Below are positions 8,049 through 15,778 of a DNA stretch of 64,000 bases, in pieces (position 1 is the first letter of the stretch; each line of letters starts with the position of its first letter). The position numbers and the translations under genes were made by a program. The DNA is from Algoriphagus mannitolivorans DSM 15301 (GTDB lineage Bacteria > Bacteroidota > Bacteroidia > Cytophagales > Cyclobacteriaceae): the NCBI RefSeq assembly GCF_000429425.1, contig NZ_AUBV01000006.1, positions 62,001 through 126,000 on the forward strand, given 5' to 3'. The notes under the pieces are model-generated. The model saw only the letters and a program-made list of their open reading frames with translations, was not told the DNA's origin and made no database searches.

Positions 8049-9893
8049 ATGATGCTCGTATTGTGGATGTTTGCTGGATTGGGCTGGATGCCCCTCCAGG
8101 ACACGGTTTCTTTGTCGGAGATTGAGGTCTCTGCACCTTCTTGGGAGCATTTTGCTTCCGGACAGAAAGTCATTTCCTTTGAAAAGAGGGAGTTGAATGA
8201 CTATTCTGCCCGGTCCTTGGCTGATCTGTTGCAAGAAAAGTCTCCTGTGTTTGTCCGCCAGTACGGTTCTGGAATGCTCGCTTCTCCGTCCTTTCGGGGT
8301 ACTTCTGCTGGGCATACGGCTATTTTTTGGAACGGGATCCCTCTTAATAGTCCTTCTTTGGGACAAAGCGATCTGAGTCTGATGCCTATTCAGGCCATAG
8401 ATCAGGTCCAGTTGCAATTTGGAAGTTCGGGGGCTTTAATGGGAAATGAAGCCATAGGAGGGAGTGTCCACCTGAAGACAAATCCTAGTTTTGAAAAAGG
8501 ACTGAAGGCCAATTTTTCTCAGACTGCTGGAAGTTATGGGCTTTTCCATTCGGGCACCAGCGTACATTTTTCTTCCCAAAAACTCAGTATCCAATCCAGA
8601 TTTTACAGACAGTTTTCAGCAAACAAGTTTCGATATCGGGATCTTTCCCTGCCAGGGACTCCTGAGAAATTTCAGGAAAATGCACAGGTGGAGCAAATGG
8701 GATGGGTCCAGAACTTGAGTTGGGTCATTGGGGAAAAAGATTTGATCAAAGCTTCCTTTTGGTGGAATCAGGCAGATCGTCAAATCCAGCCGGTCATGGG
8801 GTCCAGAACCCGAGACCAGCAGGAAGATCAGAGTTTCCGGGCGGTTTGGGATTACACACATTTTTGGAATAATTCCTCAGCCAACCTCAAACTGGGCTGG
8901 GTTCAAGATGAGCTCAATTTCAATGGGATAGATAACCAGACTTCGCAATTTTTCCTTATCCCTGAATGGAATTTTGATTTCTGGGATAATTGGGAATTTA
9001 AAGTAGGGGGAAGGGCGACTTTTGCAAAAGGGGAGTTGAGTACCTATTCCGCGAAAGATAACCGTCTGGAAACCTACCAAAGTGCTCTTTGGAGACCGAA
9101 GGAGGTACTTTCTCTGAGTTTGAACTTACGGCAATTAGCCTTTGAGGATCTATGGAAGCCCTTTTTGCCAAGTCTTGGAGTAGATTGGATTTTTTGGAAA
9201 AAAGAAAAGGAACAATGGATGTTGAAAAGCTCCATGGCAAAAGGATTTAAAGTTCCGACGCTGAATGATCGATTTTGGGAGCCAGGTGGCAATCCGGACT
9301 TATTGCCGGAGGAAAGTCTTTCTGGGGAACTTGGCCTACATTGGACAAAAAGGGGATTTTTTAACCTGGAGCAAAGTCTCACCTATTTCCGGATGAAGGT
9401 GGATAACTGGATTATTTGGATGCCCATGGGGGCAGTTTGGTCTCCTCAGAATATTCGGAAAGTCACTAATCAAGGATTGGAATACGAAGGGAAATTGGAT
9501 TGGTCCAGTGGTCCCTTGGATTGGCAGGTTCAGTTGGGTTATTCACTTACCCAAGCTTTGGATCTGACTACTGATTCCAATCGTCCCCAACAGCTGCCTT
9601 ATACTCCACGTCATCAAACGAATACTGCTTTGAAGGCTGAATTAGGGTCTATTGCCTGGGATTTTTCCGGTACCTGGGTAGGACAGCGGTCCATAGGAAC
9701 TGGAGATTCCCGCAAAATGGATCCTTTTCATATCTGGAATACGGGAATTTCCTGCTCAGCCTTGAAATGGGGCAAAGTTCAATTTCCAATCAGATTCCAA
9801 ATCCTCAATCTTTTCAACGCGGATTATCAGGTACTATACCTCCGAGCCATGCCGGGTAGAACTTATCAATTTAATTTATCCATACATCTATGA
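8049..9893 (+). CDS. btuB: TonB-dependent outer-membrane receptor, BtuB-like
   Basis: The 614-residue protein has a short hydrophobic leader (MMLVLWMFAGLGW). A TonB-box-like stretch (SLSEIEVSAP) follows near 20-30. The plug domain occupies about 35-140 with FRGTSAGHTAIFWNGIPLN and a GGSVHLKT end. The rest is a 22-strand-type barrel ending in aromatic YQFNLSIHL. It would carry cobalamin across the outer membrane with TonB energy. The cobalamin riboswitch upstream and the btuG-like gene overlapping its stop support B12 as the substrate. Start choice: ATG codons at 8049 and 8052 are both possible and are preceded by a hairpin that may control access. Related receptors for other ligands look similar, so the symbol rests on the riboswitch. 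Confidence 0.9.
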   Translation: MMLVLWMFAGLGWMPLQDTVSLSEIEVSAPSWEHFASGQKVISFEKRELNDYSARSLADLLQEKSPVFVRQYGSGMLASPSFRGTSAGHTAIFWNGIPLNSPSLGQSDLSLMPIQAIDQVQLQFGSSGALMGNEAIGGSVHLKTNPSFEKGLKANFSQTAGSYGLFHSGTSVHFSSQKLSIQSRFYRQFSANKFRYRDLSLPGTPEKFQENAQVEQMGWVQNLSWVIGEKDLIKASFWWNQADRQIQPVMGSRTRDQQEDQSFRAVWDYTHFWNNSSANLKLGWVQDELNFNGIDNQTSQFFLIPEWNFDFWDNWEFKVGGRATFAKGELSTYSAKDNRLETYQSALWRPKEVLSLSLNLRQLAFEDLWKPFLPSLGVDWIFWKKEKEQWMLKSSMAKGFKVPTLNDRFWEPGGNPDLLPEESLSGELGLHWTKRGFFNLEQSLTYFRMKVDNWIIWMPMGAVWSPQNIRKVTNQGLEYEGKLDWSSGPLDWQVQLGYSLTQALDLTTDSNRPQQLPYTPRHQTNTALKAELGSIAWDFSGTWVGQRSIGTGDSRKMDPFHIWNTGISCSALKWGKVQFPIRFQILNLFNADYQVLYLRAMPGRTYQFNLSIHL

Positions 9894-10936
9894 AGTACAT
9901 TTTCAAAAATCAACTTTGGGCTCTAGTCCTAGTTTTATTTGCTTTTTCCTGTCAAGACGGAAGTGAAAAACCTCTGGGGAAATATGAAACCGGAGTTCTG
10001 ATCCTGAATGAAGGTAATTTTGGCACCAATGACGGAGAGGTCTATCATTACAATCCATCCCTCAGAGCCTTGACGGGAGAGGTTTTTGAGTTTGAAAATA
10101 GTAGGCCATTTGCCGGTTTATTGGAAGATTTGGTACTGGAGGAAGGTCGACTTTATTTGGTGGCAAACACCGGTAAAATCGAAATTGTAAATCCGGATAA
10201 TTTCAAATCCATTGGTGCGGTCACTGGCAATTTGGATCAGCCCCGGTCATTGGCAACGGCCTCCGGGAAATTGTTTGTCTCAGATTACGGACCATATGAC
10301 GCCAATTATCAGACTCCGGATTCTTATGTGGCGGTGATTTCCGGATTAGATGGAGGTGCTGTAAAGACTAAAATCGAGGTTTCCGACAAGCCTGAGGATC
10401 TTTTTGTTTCGGGAAAAAATGTATTTGTCGCATGTGCTTCCGGAAAAGTGGAAGTGATAGATGCGGATTCTGAGACTTTAATCAAGACTATTTCTATCCC
10501 GGGCAAACCGACCCAGTTCTTGGAATATGGGGGGAAACTTTGGGTTTACTCTTATCAAAGCACTCAGGTTTCATTTCATGCAATTGACCTCGGGAGTCTT
10601 CAAGCAGGAGAGGTAAAGTCCAGAGCCCTGCCTAAAGCTACTAGCCGAATTGCTTTGGGAGACGGAGGACAAGTTTACGTGGTGACCAGTTCTGGCTGGC
10701 CAAATTATGAAGATGCTGTCGCTATGATTTCATTGGAAAATGAACAGATCAATGCTGCCTGGAAGAAGGGGACAGGATTTTATGGAATTGGCTATGACAG
10801 AGAAAGGCAGGAGGTCTATTTGGCCAATGCAAAAGGATTTCAGGGAAATGGGGAAGTGGTGATTTATCAAAAAGATGGAACACAACTGTTATCCATGGAA
10901 GTGGGCAGAGGTCCTTCAGGGTTCTTGTTTAGGTAA
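9890..10936 (+). CDS. btuG: Surface lipoprotein beta-propeller of the BtuG/DUF5074 (YncE-like) family
   Basis: The 348-residue lipoprotein has a leader ending in FAFSC. It then shows the ILNEGNFG motif typical of DUF5074 proteins and repeated blade sequences (for example GKLFVSDYG, GKNVFVACASG, GGKLWVYSY) that fit a seven-bladed propeller. In Bacteroides, BtuG of this fold is a surface protein that binds cobalamin tightly and caps BtuB. The ATGA overlap with btuB (start 9890, btuB stop ends 9893) implies translational coupling, and the upstream riboswitch would control both genes. The B12-binding role is inferred by family and context; cobalamin contact residues cannot be checked here. Confidence 0.78.
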   Translation: MKYIFKNQLWALVLVLFAFSCQDGSEKPLGKYETGVLILNEGNFGTNDGEVYHYNPSLRALTGEVFEFENSRPFAGLLEDLVLEEGRLYLVANTGKIEIVNPDNFKSIGAVTGNLDQPRSLATASGKLFVSDYGPYDANYQTPDSYVAVISGLDGGAVKTKIEVSDKPEDLFVSGKNVFVACASGKVEVIDADSETLIKTISIPGKPTQFLEYGGKLWVYSYQSTQVSFHAIDLGSLQAGEVKSRALPKATSRIALGDGGQVYVVTSSGWPNYEDAVAMISLENEQINAAWKKGTGFYGIGYDRERQEVYLANAKGFQGNGEVVIYQKDGTQLLSMEVGRGPSGFLFR

Positions 10937-10947
10937 AAGTCAAAAAA

Positions 10948-11087
10948 GAGGCTGTCTTTTATGCTGTAGTTTTGTCAGCCTGAGCGTAGTCGAAGGCGGT
11001 TTCCGAAATTCTGGAATACATTTCGACTCCCTGCCTAACCATCAGGTAGGAGCTCAATCTGACAATCCCTTCTTTAAAGACAGCCTC
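10948..11087. repeat. Dispersed 140-bp element with terminal inverted repeats, copy 1
   Basis: The ends are GAGGCTGTCTTT (10948-10959) and AAAGACAGCCTC (11076-11087), a perfect 12-base inverted repeat. Inside are TTGTCAG and CTGACAA arms and the string GAGCGTAGTCGAAGGC. A second copy lies at 59551-59686 with the core in the opposite direction. No coding frame is convincing. It looks like a MITE- or REP-like intergenic element folding into a long hairpin, here between convergent genes and possibly ending both transcripts. Confidence 0.65.
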
Positions 11088-11090
11088 ATA

Positions 11091-11513
11091 TTATTTCTCC
11101 ATTTCCTCCAACTTCTTAGTCATCGTATCCTCAAACTTTTCAAGGAGGTCGATGTATTTCTTTTGGATGTTGTCCAAAAACTGCTTTTGGGTGTCTAATT
11201 CATAGACTGGATTGTACTGGATTCGGTCGATGACCATGTCCAGCCAAGATTTGCCGTCATCGATCAGATCTGCGTGGAAAGCTTCCACCGTCGCATCACG
11301 AGAGCCGGAGAATGGACCTTTGCCCATTTTGTCAAAATACTTGGCGATTACTTTCAGGGCTAATTCATGGGTGATTTCAAAATTGATAATCAGCTGTCTG
11401 TTGGTGTTTTCACCGGGTGAGTTTTTGGCCCGATTGGCAAAAATCTTCAAGTCTTCCAAAGCGATGGAAAACTCCTCAAGACATTTTTCGCAGGATTGTG
11501 GCAGGGTCTTCAT
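11091..11513 (-). CDS. HI0074-like HEPN protein (nucleotidyltransferase substrate-binding type)
   Basis: The 140-residue helical protein matches the HI0074/TIGR01987 pattern: NFEITHELALKVIAKYF near 44-60, SGSRDATVEAFHADLI near 69-84 and WLDMVIDR near 90-97. Such proteins usually pair with a MNT-type nucleotidyltransferase in an adjacent gene as a toxin-antitoxin or modification unit. No nucleotidyltransferase is encoded beside it here. The usual RNxxxH motif reads R97-I-Q-Y-N-P, so the catalytic-type His is missing. An N-terminal CEKC (C8, C11) is also present. It may be an orphan or have a partner elsewhere. Confidence 0.7.
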   Translation of the reverse strand: MKTLPQSCEKCLEEFSIALEDLKIFANRAKNSPGENTNRQLIINFEITHELALKVIAKYFDKMGKGPFSGSRDATVEAFHADLIDDGKSWLDMVIDRIQYNPVYELDTQKQFLDNIQKKYIDLLEKFEDTMTKKLEEMEK

Positions 11514-11536
11514 AGGCGATCAATTTTATGGAATTT

Positions 11537-11570
11537 AACTAAAAAGAATCGGGGAGACCAGAGTCTCCCC
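11537..11570 (-). terminator. Rho-independent terminator of htrA
   Basis: An 8-bp stem GGGGAGAC/GTCTCCCC with a 4-base loop (11551-11570) is followed on the minus strand by GATTCTTTTTAGTT. It lies just after the stop of the leftward protease gene and before the HEPN gene. Confidence 0.8.
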
Positions 11571-11576
11571 AATATT

Positions 11577-13022
11577 TTATCGGATATTATAGCTCTGCAT
11601 GAAGGGCTGTCCATTAGGGCTGACACCTTCCAATTTCAGTCTTCCGCTGAATTCCTCGAGGTATTTACCCAAGGCTTTGGGATCTTTGGCAGGCATTTCA
11701 TTCACATGGGTAATCACGTACCCGTCACGGAATCCTAGGTCTCTCAGATATCCTCTGGAGAGGGAGCTGATTTTGATGCCATAGGGGATTCTCAGTCTGT
11801 CCTTTTCTATGGTGTTGACGGCTTCCAGCCTTGCTCCCAAAAGTGCGGAAGAATAATATTCACGTTTTATGATTCCGGTTTGACCTTCTAGGTTTTGCAA
11901 AGTCAGGGTCATGGATTTGACATTTCCTCCTCGCATGATATCCACCTTGACCTGATCGCCTGGATAATAATAGGAGAGAGCTTCCTCAAAGCTTCCCTTG
12001 CCGGTAATCTTCCAATCTCCGATCTGAAGGATCACATCATTCTTTTGCAAGCCTGCTTTTTCGGCTGCACCTTCTCTCAAGGTATGCGTGACAATGACTC
12101 CGTCCAGAGTTTTGAGTTTCATTTCCTCAGCCAACTCAGGCGTGATTTCCACTACATCCACACCAGGGATGGCTTTCTGAACTTCCCCGAATTTGATCAG
12201 GTCATTGGCGACTTTCATGGCTACATCTACCGGCACGGCAAATCCATAACCGGTATAGGATCCTGTTCTGGAAAGTATGGCAGTGTTTATTCCCACCAAT
12301 TCTCCATTTACATTGACCAAAGCACCTCCGGAATTTCCGGGATTGATAGGTGCGTCAGTTTGGATAAAGCTTTCCAATGGAAAATCTCCCCCAAGAATAT
12401 TGATCTGTCTTTCTTTGGCGGAAACAATCCCAGCTGTGACCGTGGAGGTCAGATTAAATGGATTTCCAACTGCAAGCACCCATTCTCCGATTTTCAGGTT
12501 TCGGCTGGAGCCACGTTTGATTTCAGGAAGGTTGCTTGCTTCAATTTTTAGAACAGCGATATCCGTGTTTTTATCCGTCCCAACCAATTTGGCTTTGTAG
12601 GTTCGTTTTTGATGAACCACCTCGATGGTTTCTGCTCGGTCGATCACGTGATTGTTGGTGACGATATAGCCGTCCTTGGAAATGATCACTCCCGATCCGG
12701 TGGACACTTGCTGGGAAGGCCCAGTGCCGAAGAAATAGTCAAACATGCTATACCTTCGGTAGTCCGTTCCGCTGAAATTCTTGATGAAAACCACAGACTC
12801 GGTGCTGTTTTGGGAGGCTTCTATAAAAGAAGTGGTCGGATCAATTTTCTCAAGTGATGAGTTGGGCTGGAAGTCATTGGCCAACTGGGTGGTAAGTCGG
12901 GATTCCGGGAATCCGGAATTTTGAAAATCCTTTGCCTCAGGGGCTTGTATGGAAAGCCAAAATGCGGCTCCGGCGATACCCGAAAGGAAGGAAATGGCGA
13001 TAGATTTCACAGTTGAGTTCAT
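11577..13022 (-). CDS. HtrA/DegP-family periplasmic serine protease (first of two)
   Basis: The 481-residue protein has an N-terminal membrane or signal segment (about 6-24), a trypsin-like domain and two PDZ domains (about 280-370 and 400-470). The catalytic triad is visible: His125 in TNNHVID, Asp154 in NTDIAVLK and Ser231 in NPGNSGGAL. It would degrade or refold misfolded envelope proteins. A second, related protease is encoded at 32793-34295. A sigma-54-like element (13108-13125) lies about 85 bases upstream, and a strong terminator follows the stop. Length is normal for the Do/DegQ family. Confidence 0.93.
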   Translation of the reverse strand: MNSTVKSIAISFLSGIAGAAFWLSIQAPEAKDFQNSGFPESRLTTQLANDFQPNSSLEKIDPTTSFIEASQNSTESVVFIKNFSGTDYRRYSMFDYFFGTGPSQQVSTGSGVIISKDGYIVTNNHVIDRAETIEVVHQKRTYKAKLVGTDKNTDIAVLKIEASNLPEIKRGSSRNLKIGEWVLAVGNPFNLTSTVTAGIVSAKERQINILGGDFPLESFIQTDAPINPGNSGGALVNVNGELVGINTAILSRTGSYTGYGFAVPVDVAMKVANDLIKFGEVQKAIPGVDVVEITPELAEEMKLKTLDGVIVTHTLREGAAEKAGLQKNDVILQIGDWKITGKGSFEEALSYYYPGDQVKVDIMRGGNVKSMTLTLQNLEGQTGIIKREYYSSALLGARLEAVNTIEKDRLRIPYGIKISSLSRGYLRDLGFRDGYVITHVNEMPAKDPKALGKYLEEFSGRLKLEGVSPNGQPFMQSYNIR

Positions 13023-13107
13023 AGTAATTATTTACTGAATGAAATGAAATAGGTTTTCAGTCGATTTTCCCCTTCACATTTTTTAAGAGCTGAATAGAGA
13101 GTCTGGA

Positions 13108-13125
13108 GTTCAAAAATTGTCCCAA
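13108..13125 (-). promoter_or_regulatory. Possible sigma-54 promoter for htrA
   Basis: On the minus strand TTGGGAC-N5-TTTGAAC has the GG-N10-G spacing of -24/-12 promoters and closely resembles the element before lon. The -12 dinucleotide is GA, not the usual GC, so this is only a candidate. Confidence 0.3.
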
Positions 13126-13193
13126 ATGCCAAAATGTGACGGGATGTACAAGGAAAAGTCAGTCCATTTGGTAATTTTGTCAGCCTTAGACAG

Positions 13194-13219
13194 AACCTTC
13201 CGTCGTCCGGAAGGTTTTT
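13194..13219 (+). terminator. Terminator-like hairpin in the dxr leader
   Basis: ACCTTCCG and CGGAAGGT pair, followed by a T run, 23 bases before the dxr start. No gene precedes it on this strand, so it may be an attenuator or the end of a small RNA. Confidence 0.55.
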
Positions 13220-13241
13220 ACATTGGTAAGAATCGATCTGA

Positions 13242-14408
13242 ATGATAGAACCCAAGCGTATAGCCATCCTGGGAAGTACAGGAAGTATTGGAACCCAAAC
13301 TTTAGAGGTCATCCGAAAGCACCCGGAAGATTTTGTCGTAGAGGTCCTTACTGCACAAAACAACTGTGATCTCCTTATAGAACAGGCTTTGGAATTCCAG
13401 CCTAATGCCGTGGTCATTGGCAATGAATCCAAATATCAACAGGTCAAAGAAGCTTTGATTCCGCATGATATCAAGGTTTTTGCAGGGCAAAAGTCCATTG
13501 CTCAAGTCGTGGAAATGGATTCCATCGACGTGGTTCTGACGGCCTTGGTAGGATATTCGGGATTGATTCCGACGGTGCATGCCATCAAAGCCGGAAAGCA
13601 GATAGCTTTAGCCAACAAGGAGACTTTGGTGGTGGCCGGCGAGATTATCACCGCTTTGGCCAGGGAAAACGGTGTGAATATCTATCCGGTGGACTCAGAG
13701 CATTCTGCCATTTTCCAATGTTTGGTTGGGGAATTTCATAATCCGATTGAGAAAATAATCCTGACTGCCTCAGGTGGTCCATTCCGTGGAAAAGATCGGT
13801 CTTTTTTGGAGACTGTCACCCGGGAGCAGGCGCTCAAACATCCCAACTGGGATATGGGTGCCAAGATTACCATTGATTCGGCCTCATTGATGAACAAAGG
13901 CCTGGAAGTCATCGAGGCAAAATGGCTTTTCGGCTTGAAAACCGAGCAGATCGAAGTAGTCGTGCATCCTCAAAGTATCATCCATTCCCTGGTGCAATTT
14001 GAAGACGGTTCGATCAAAGCACAACTTGGACTCCCGGATATGCGTATCCCAATTCAGTTTGCCTTGAGCTATCCACATCGTTTGAAGAGTGACTTCGAGC
14101 GATTTGACTTCACCAGATACCCACAATTGACCTTCGAGCAACCGGATCTTGAGACTTTCCGGAATCTCCAACTTGCCTTTGATGCTTTGGCAAAAGGGGG
14201 CAATGCTCCTTGTGTACTCAATGCTGCCAACGAAATTGCTGTGGCTGCATTTTTGAACCGGGAAGTAGGGTTTCTGGAAATGTCGGATTTGATAGCCGAA
14301 ACAATGATCCAAACGGAATTTATTGCCCGTCCAAGTTTGGAAGATTATGTGCAGACAGATCTGCGGGCAAGAGAAGTAACTGAAAATTTAATAAAGTCTA
14401 GAGTATAA
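13242..14408 (+). CDS. dxr: 1-deoxy-D-xylulose 5-phosphate reductoisomerase
   Basis: Dxr/IspC converts DXP to 2-C-methyl-D-erythritol 4-phosphate with NADPH, the second step of the MEP isoprenoid pathway. The 388-residue protein shows the NADPH loop GSTGSIG at 11-17, ALANKE near 124, the metal and substrate region PVDSEHSAI near 149, ASGGPFRG near 172, and the MNKGLEVIEA stretch near 218. Length is normal for the family. The stop (14406-14408) touches the start of rseP, so the two form an operon. A terminator-like hairpin sits in the leader. Confidence 0.97.
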   Translation: MIEPKRIAILGSTGSIGTQTLEVIRKHPEDFVVEVLTAQNNCDLLIEQALEFQPNAVVIGNESKYQQVKEALIPHDIKVFAGQKSIAQVVEMDSIDVVLTALVGYSGLIPTVHAIKAGKQIALANKETLVVAGEIITALARENGVNIYPVDSEHSAIFQCLVGEFHNPIEKIILTASGGPFRGKDRSFLETVTREQALKHPNWDMGAKITIDSASLMNKGLEVIEAKWLFGLKTEQIEVVVHPQSIIHSLVQFEDGSIKAQLGLPDMRIPIQFALSYPHRLKSDFERFDFTRYPQLTFEQPDLETFRNLQLAFDALAKGGNAPCVLNAANEIAVAAFLNREVGFLEMSDLIAETMIQTEFIARPSLEDYVQTDLRAREVTENLIKSRV

Positions 14409-15728
14409 ATGGAAACTTTGATCATGGTGGGCCAGCTGTTGCTGGGCTTGTCTATTTTGGTAGGCCTTCACGAGCTGGGACACTTGCTTACCGCCAAAAT
14501 GTTTGGCATGAGAGTAGAAAAATTCTCCATTGGCTTTCCTCCAAAGATTGCAGGATTCCAATGGGGTGAAACGGAATATTCCATCGGGGCTATTCCATTA
14601 GGAGGATTTGTAAAAATCTCCGGGATGGTAGATGAATCCATGGATACCGAGCAGATGGCTGCAGAGCCTCAGCCTTGGGAATTCCGATCCAAGCCGGCAT
14701 GGCAGCGCTTGATCGTAATGCTGGGCGGGATTATCGTGAATGTGATCACCGGGATTGTCATTTTTGTGTTTTTGGTGTATAACAATGGAGAAACTTATTT
14801 TTCCCGTGATCAAATCATCGAAAATGGAATTGTAGCCTATGAATACGGTGAATCCATCGGACTTCAGACGGGGGACAAGATATTAGACATAAACGGTGAA
14901 CCATATAACAGCATCACGGACCTGACTAGCGGAGCTGCCTTATTGAGCGAGGATGGATACTACACGGTGGACCGTGATGGAGAAACTCTTCAAATCGCAA
15001 TCCCTAGAGGCTTTATCAATACGTTTAATTCAGAGGAAGCATTTTCCAAATTCGTGGGAATCCGGTTTCCATTTGAAGTAGGGGTAGTGGATAAAGGAAG
15101 CGGAGCCGAAGCAGCAGGAATTGAGGTTGGAGACAAAATCCTGGCCGTCAATGGACAGGAGGTTTACTACTTTGATGAAATGCAATCGACCTTGAAAGGC
15201 TTGGTGAATAAGGAAGCTGAAATCATCCGTCAGCAGGGCTCAGCAATAGACACTTTGATGATTCCGGTGACCGAAGATGCCCGAATCGGAATTGCGGTGA
15301 ATCCCCTGATCGAGCCGGTCAAGCGTAATTATGCCTTTGGCGAAGCGATTTCCAAAGGGACTTCCAAAGCCTTCGGTGTAGTGATTGTCAATGCCAAAGC
15401 TTTGGGCAAAATGTTTACAGGGGATGTATCTCCTAAAAATGTGAGCGGTCCAATCGGAATGGCTAAAATTTATGGTGCCTCTTGGGATTGGGTAAAATTC
15501 TGGAGCATCACAGGTTTGATTTCCATGATTTTGGCCTTTATGAATTTATTGCCGATTCCTGCCTTGGACGGTGGACACGTGATGTTCTTGCTTTATGAAA
15601 TGGTATCAGGACGAGCTCCATCCGATAAGTTTTTGGAAAATGCCCAGAAAGTTGGAATGGTGATTCTTTTGGCATTGATGGTATTTGCCATTGGAAATGA
15701 TATTCTGAAGTTTTTCACCGGAAGTTAA
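14409..15728 (+). CDS. rseP: Site-2 intramembrane zinc metalloprotease RseP
   Basis: RseP cleaves anti-sigma factors and remnant signal peptides in the inner membrane. The 439-residue protein has the zinc site HELGH at 21-25 in the first membrane helix, one or two PDZ domains in the middle (about 125-320), and the C-terminal MNLLPIPALDGGH motif whose Asp completes the zinc site. The ATG follows the dxr stop with no gap. The dxr-rseP order is common in bacteria. A strong terminator follows. Confidence 0.95.
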   Translation: METLIMVGQLLLGLSILVGLHELGHLLTAKMFGMRVEKFSIGFPPKIAGFQWGETEYSIGAIPLGGFVKISGMVDESMDTEQMAAEPQPWEFRSKPAWQRLIVMLGGIIVNVITGIVIFVFLVYNNGETYFSRDQIIENGIVAYEYGESIGLQTGDKILDINGEPYNSITDLTSGAALLSEDGYYTVDRDGETLQIAIPRGFINTFNSEEAFSKFVGIRFPFEVGVVDKGSGAEAAGIEVGDKILAVNGQEVYYFDEMQSTLKGLVNKEAEIIRQQGSAIDTLMIPVTEDARIGIAVNPLIEPVKRNYAFGEAISKGTSKAFGVVIVNAKALGKMFTGDVSPKNVSGPIGMAKIYGASWDWVKFWSITGLISMILAFMNLLPIPALDGGHVMFLLYEMVSGRAPSDKFLENAQKVGMVILLALMVFAIGNDILKFFTGS

Positions 15729-15751
15729 TTTCCCAAAGAAGATTAAAAAGT

Positions 15752-15778
15752 AAGGCCGGATAATTCCGGCCTTTTTTG
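15752..15778 (+). terminator. Rho-independent terminator after rseP
   Basis: AAGGCCGG and CCGGCCTT pair (with an AT-rich loop) and are followed by six Ts. It lies between rseP and the convergent antiporter gene, whose stop is immediately next to it. Confidence 0.85.

Noticed and set aside
7739..8417. Two minus-strand frames of 144 and 124 residues across the riboswitch and btuB start
   Set aside because: They lie over the cobalamin aptamer and the first btuB codons, and show no recognisable domain.
13028..13432. Minus-strand frame of 134 residues between htrA and dxr
   Set aside because: It is antisense to the well-supported dxr start and has no family resemblance.
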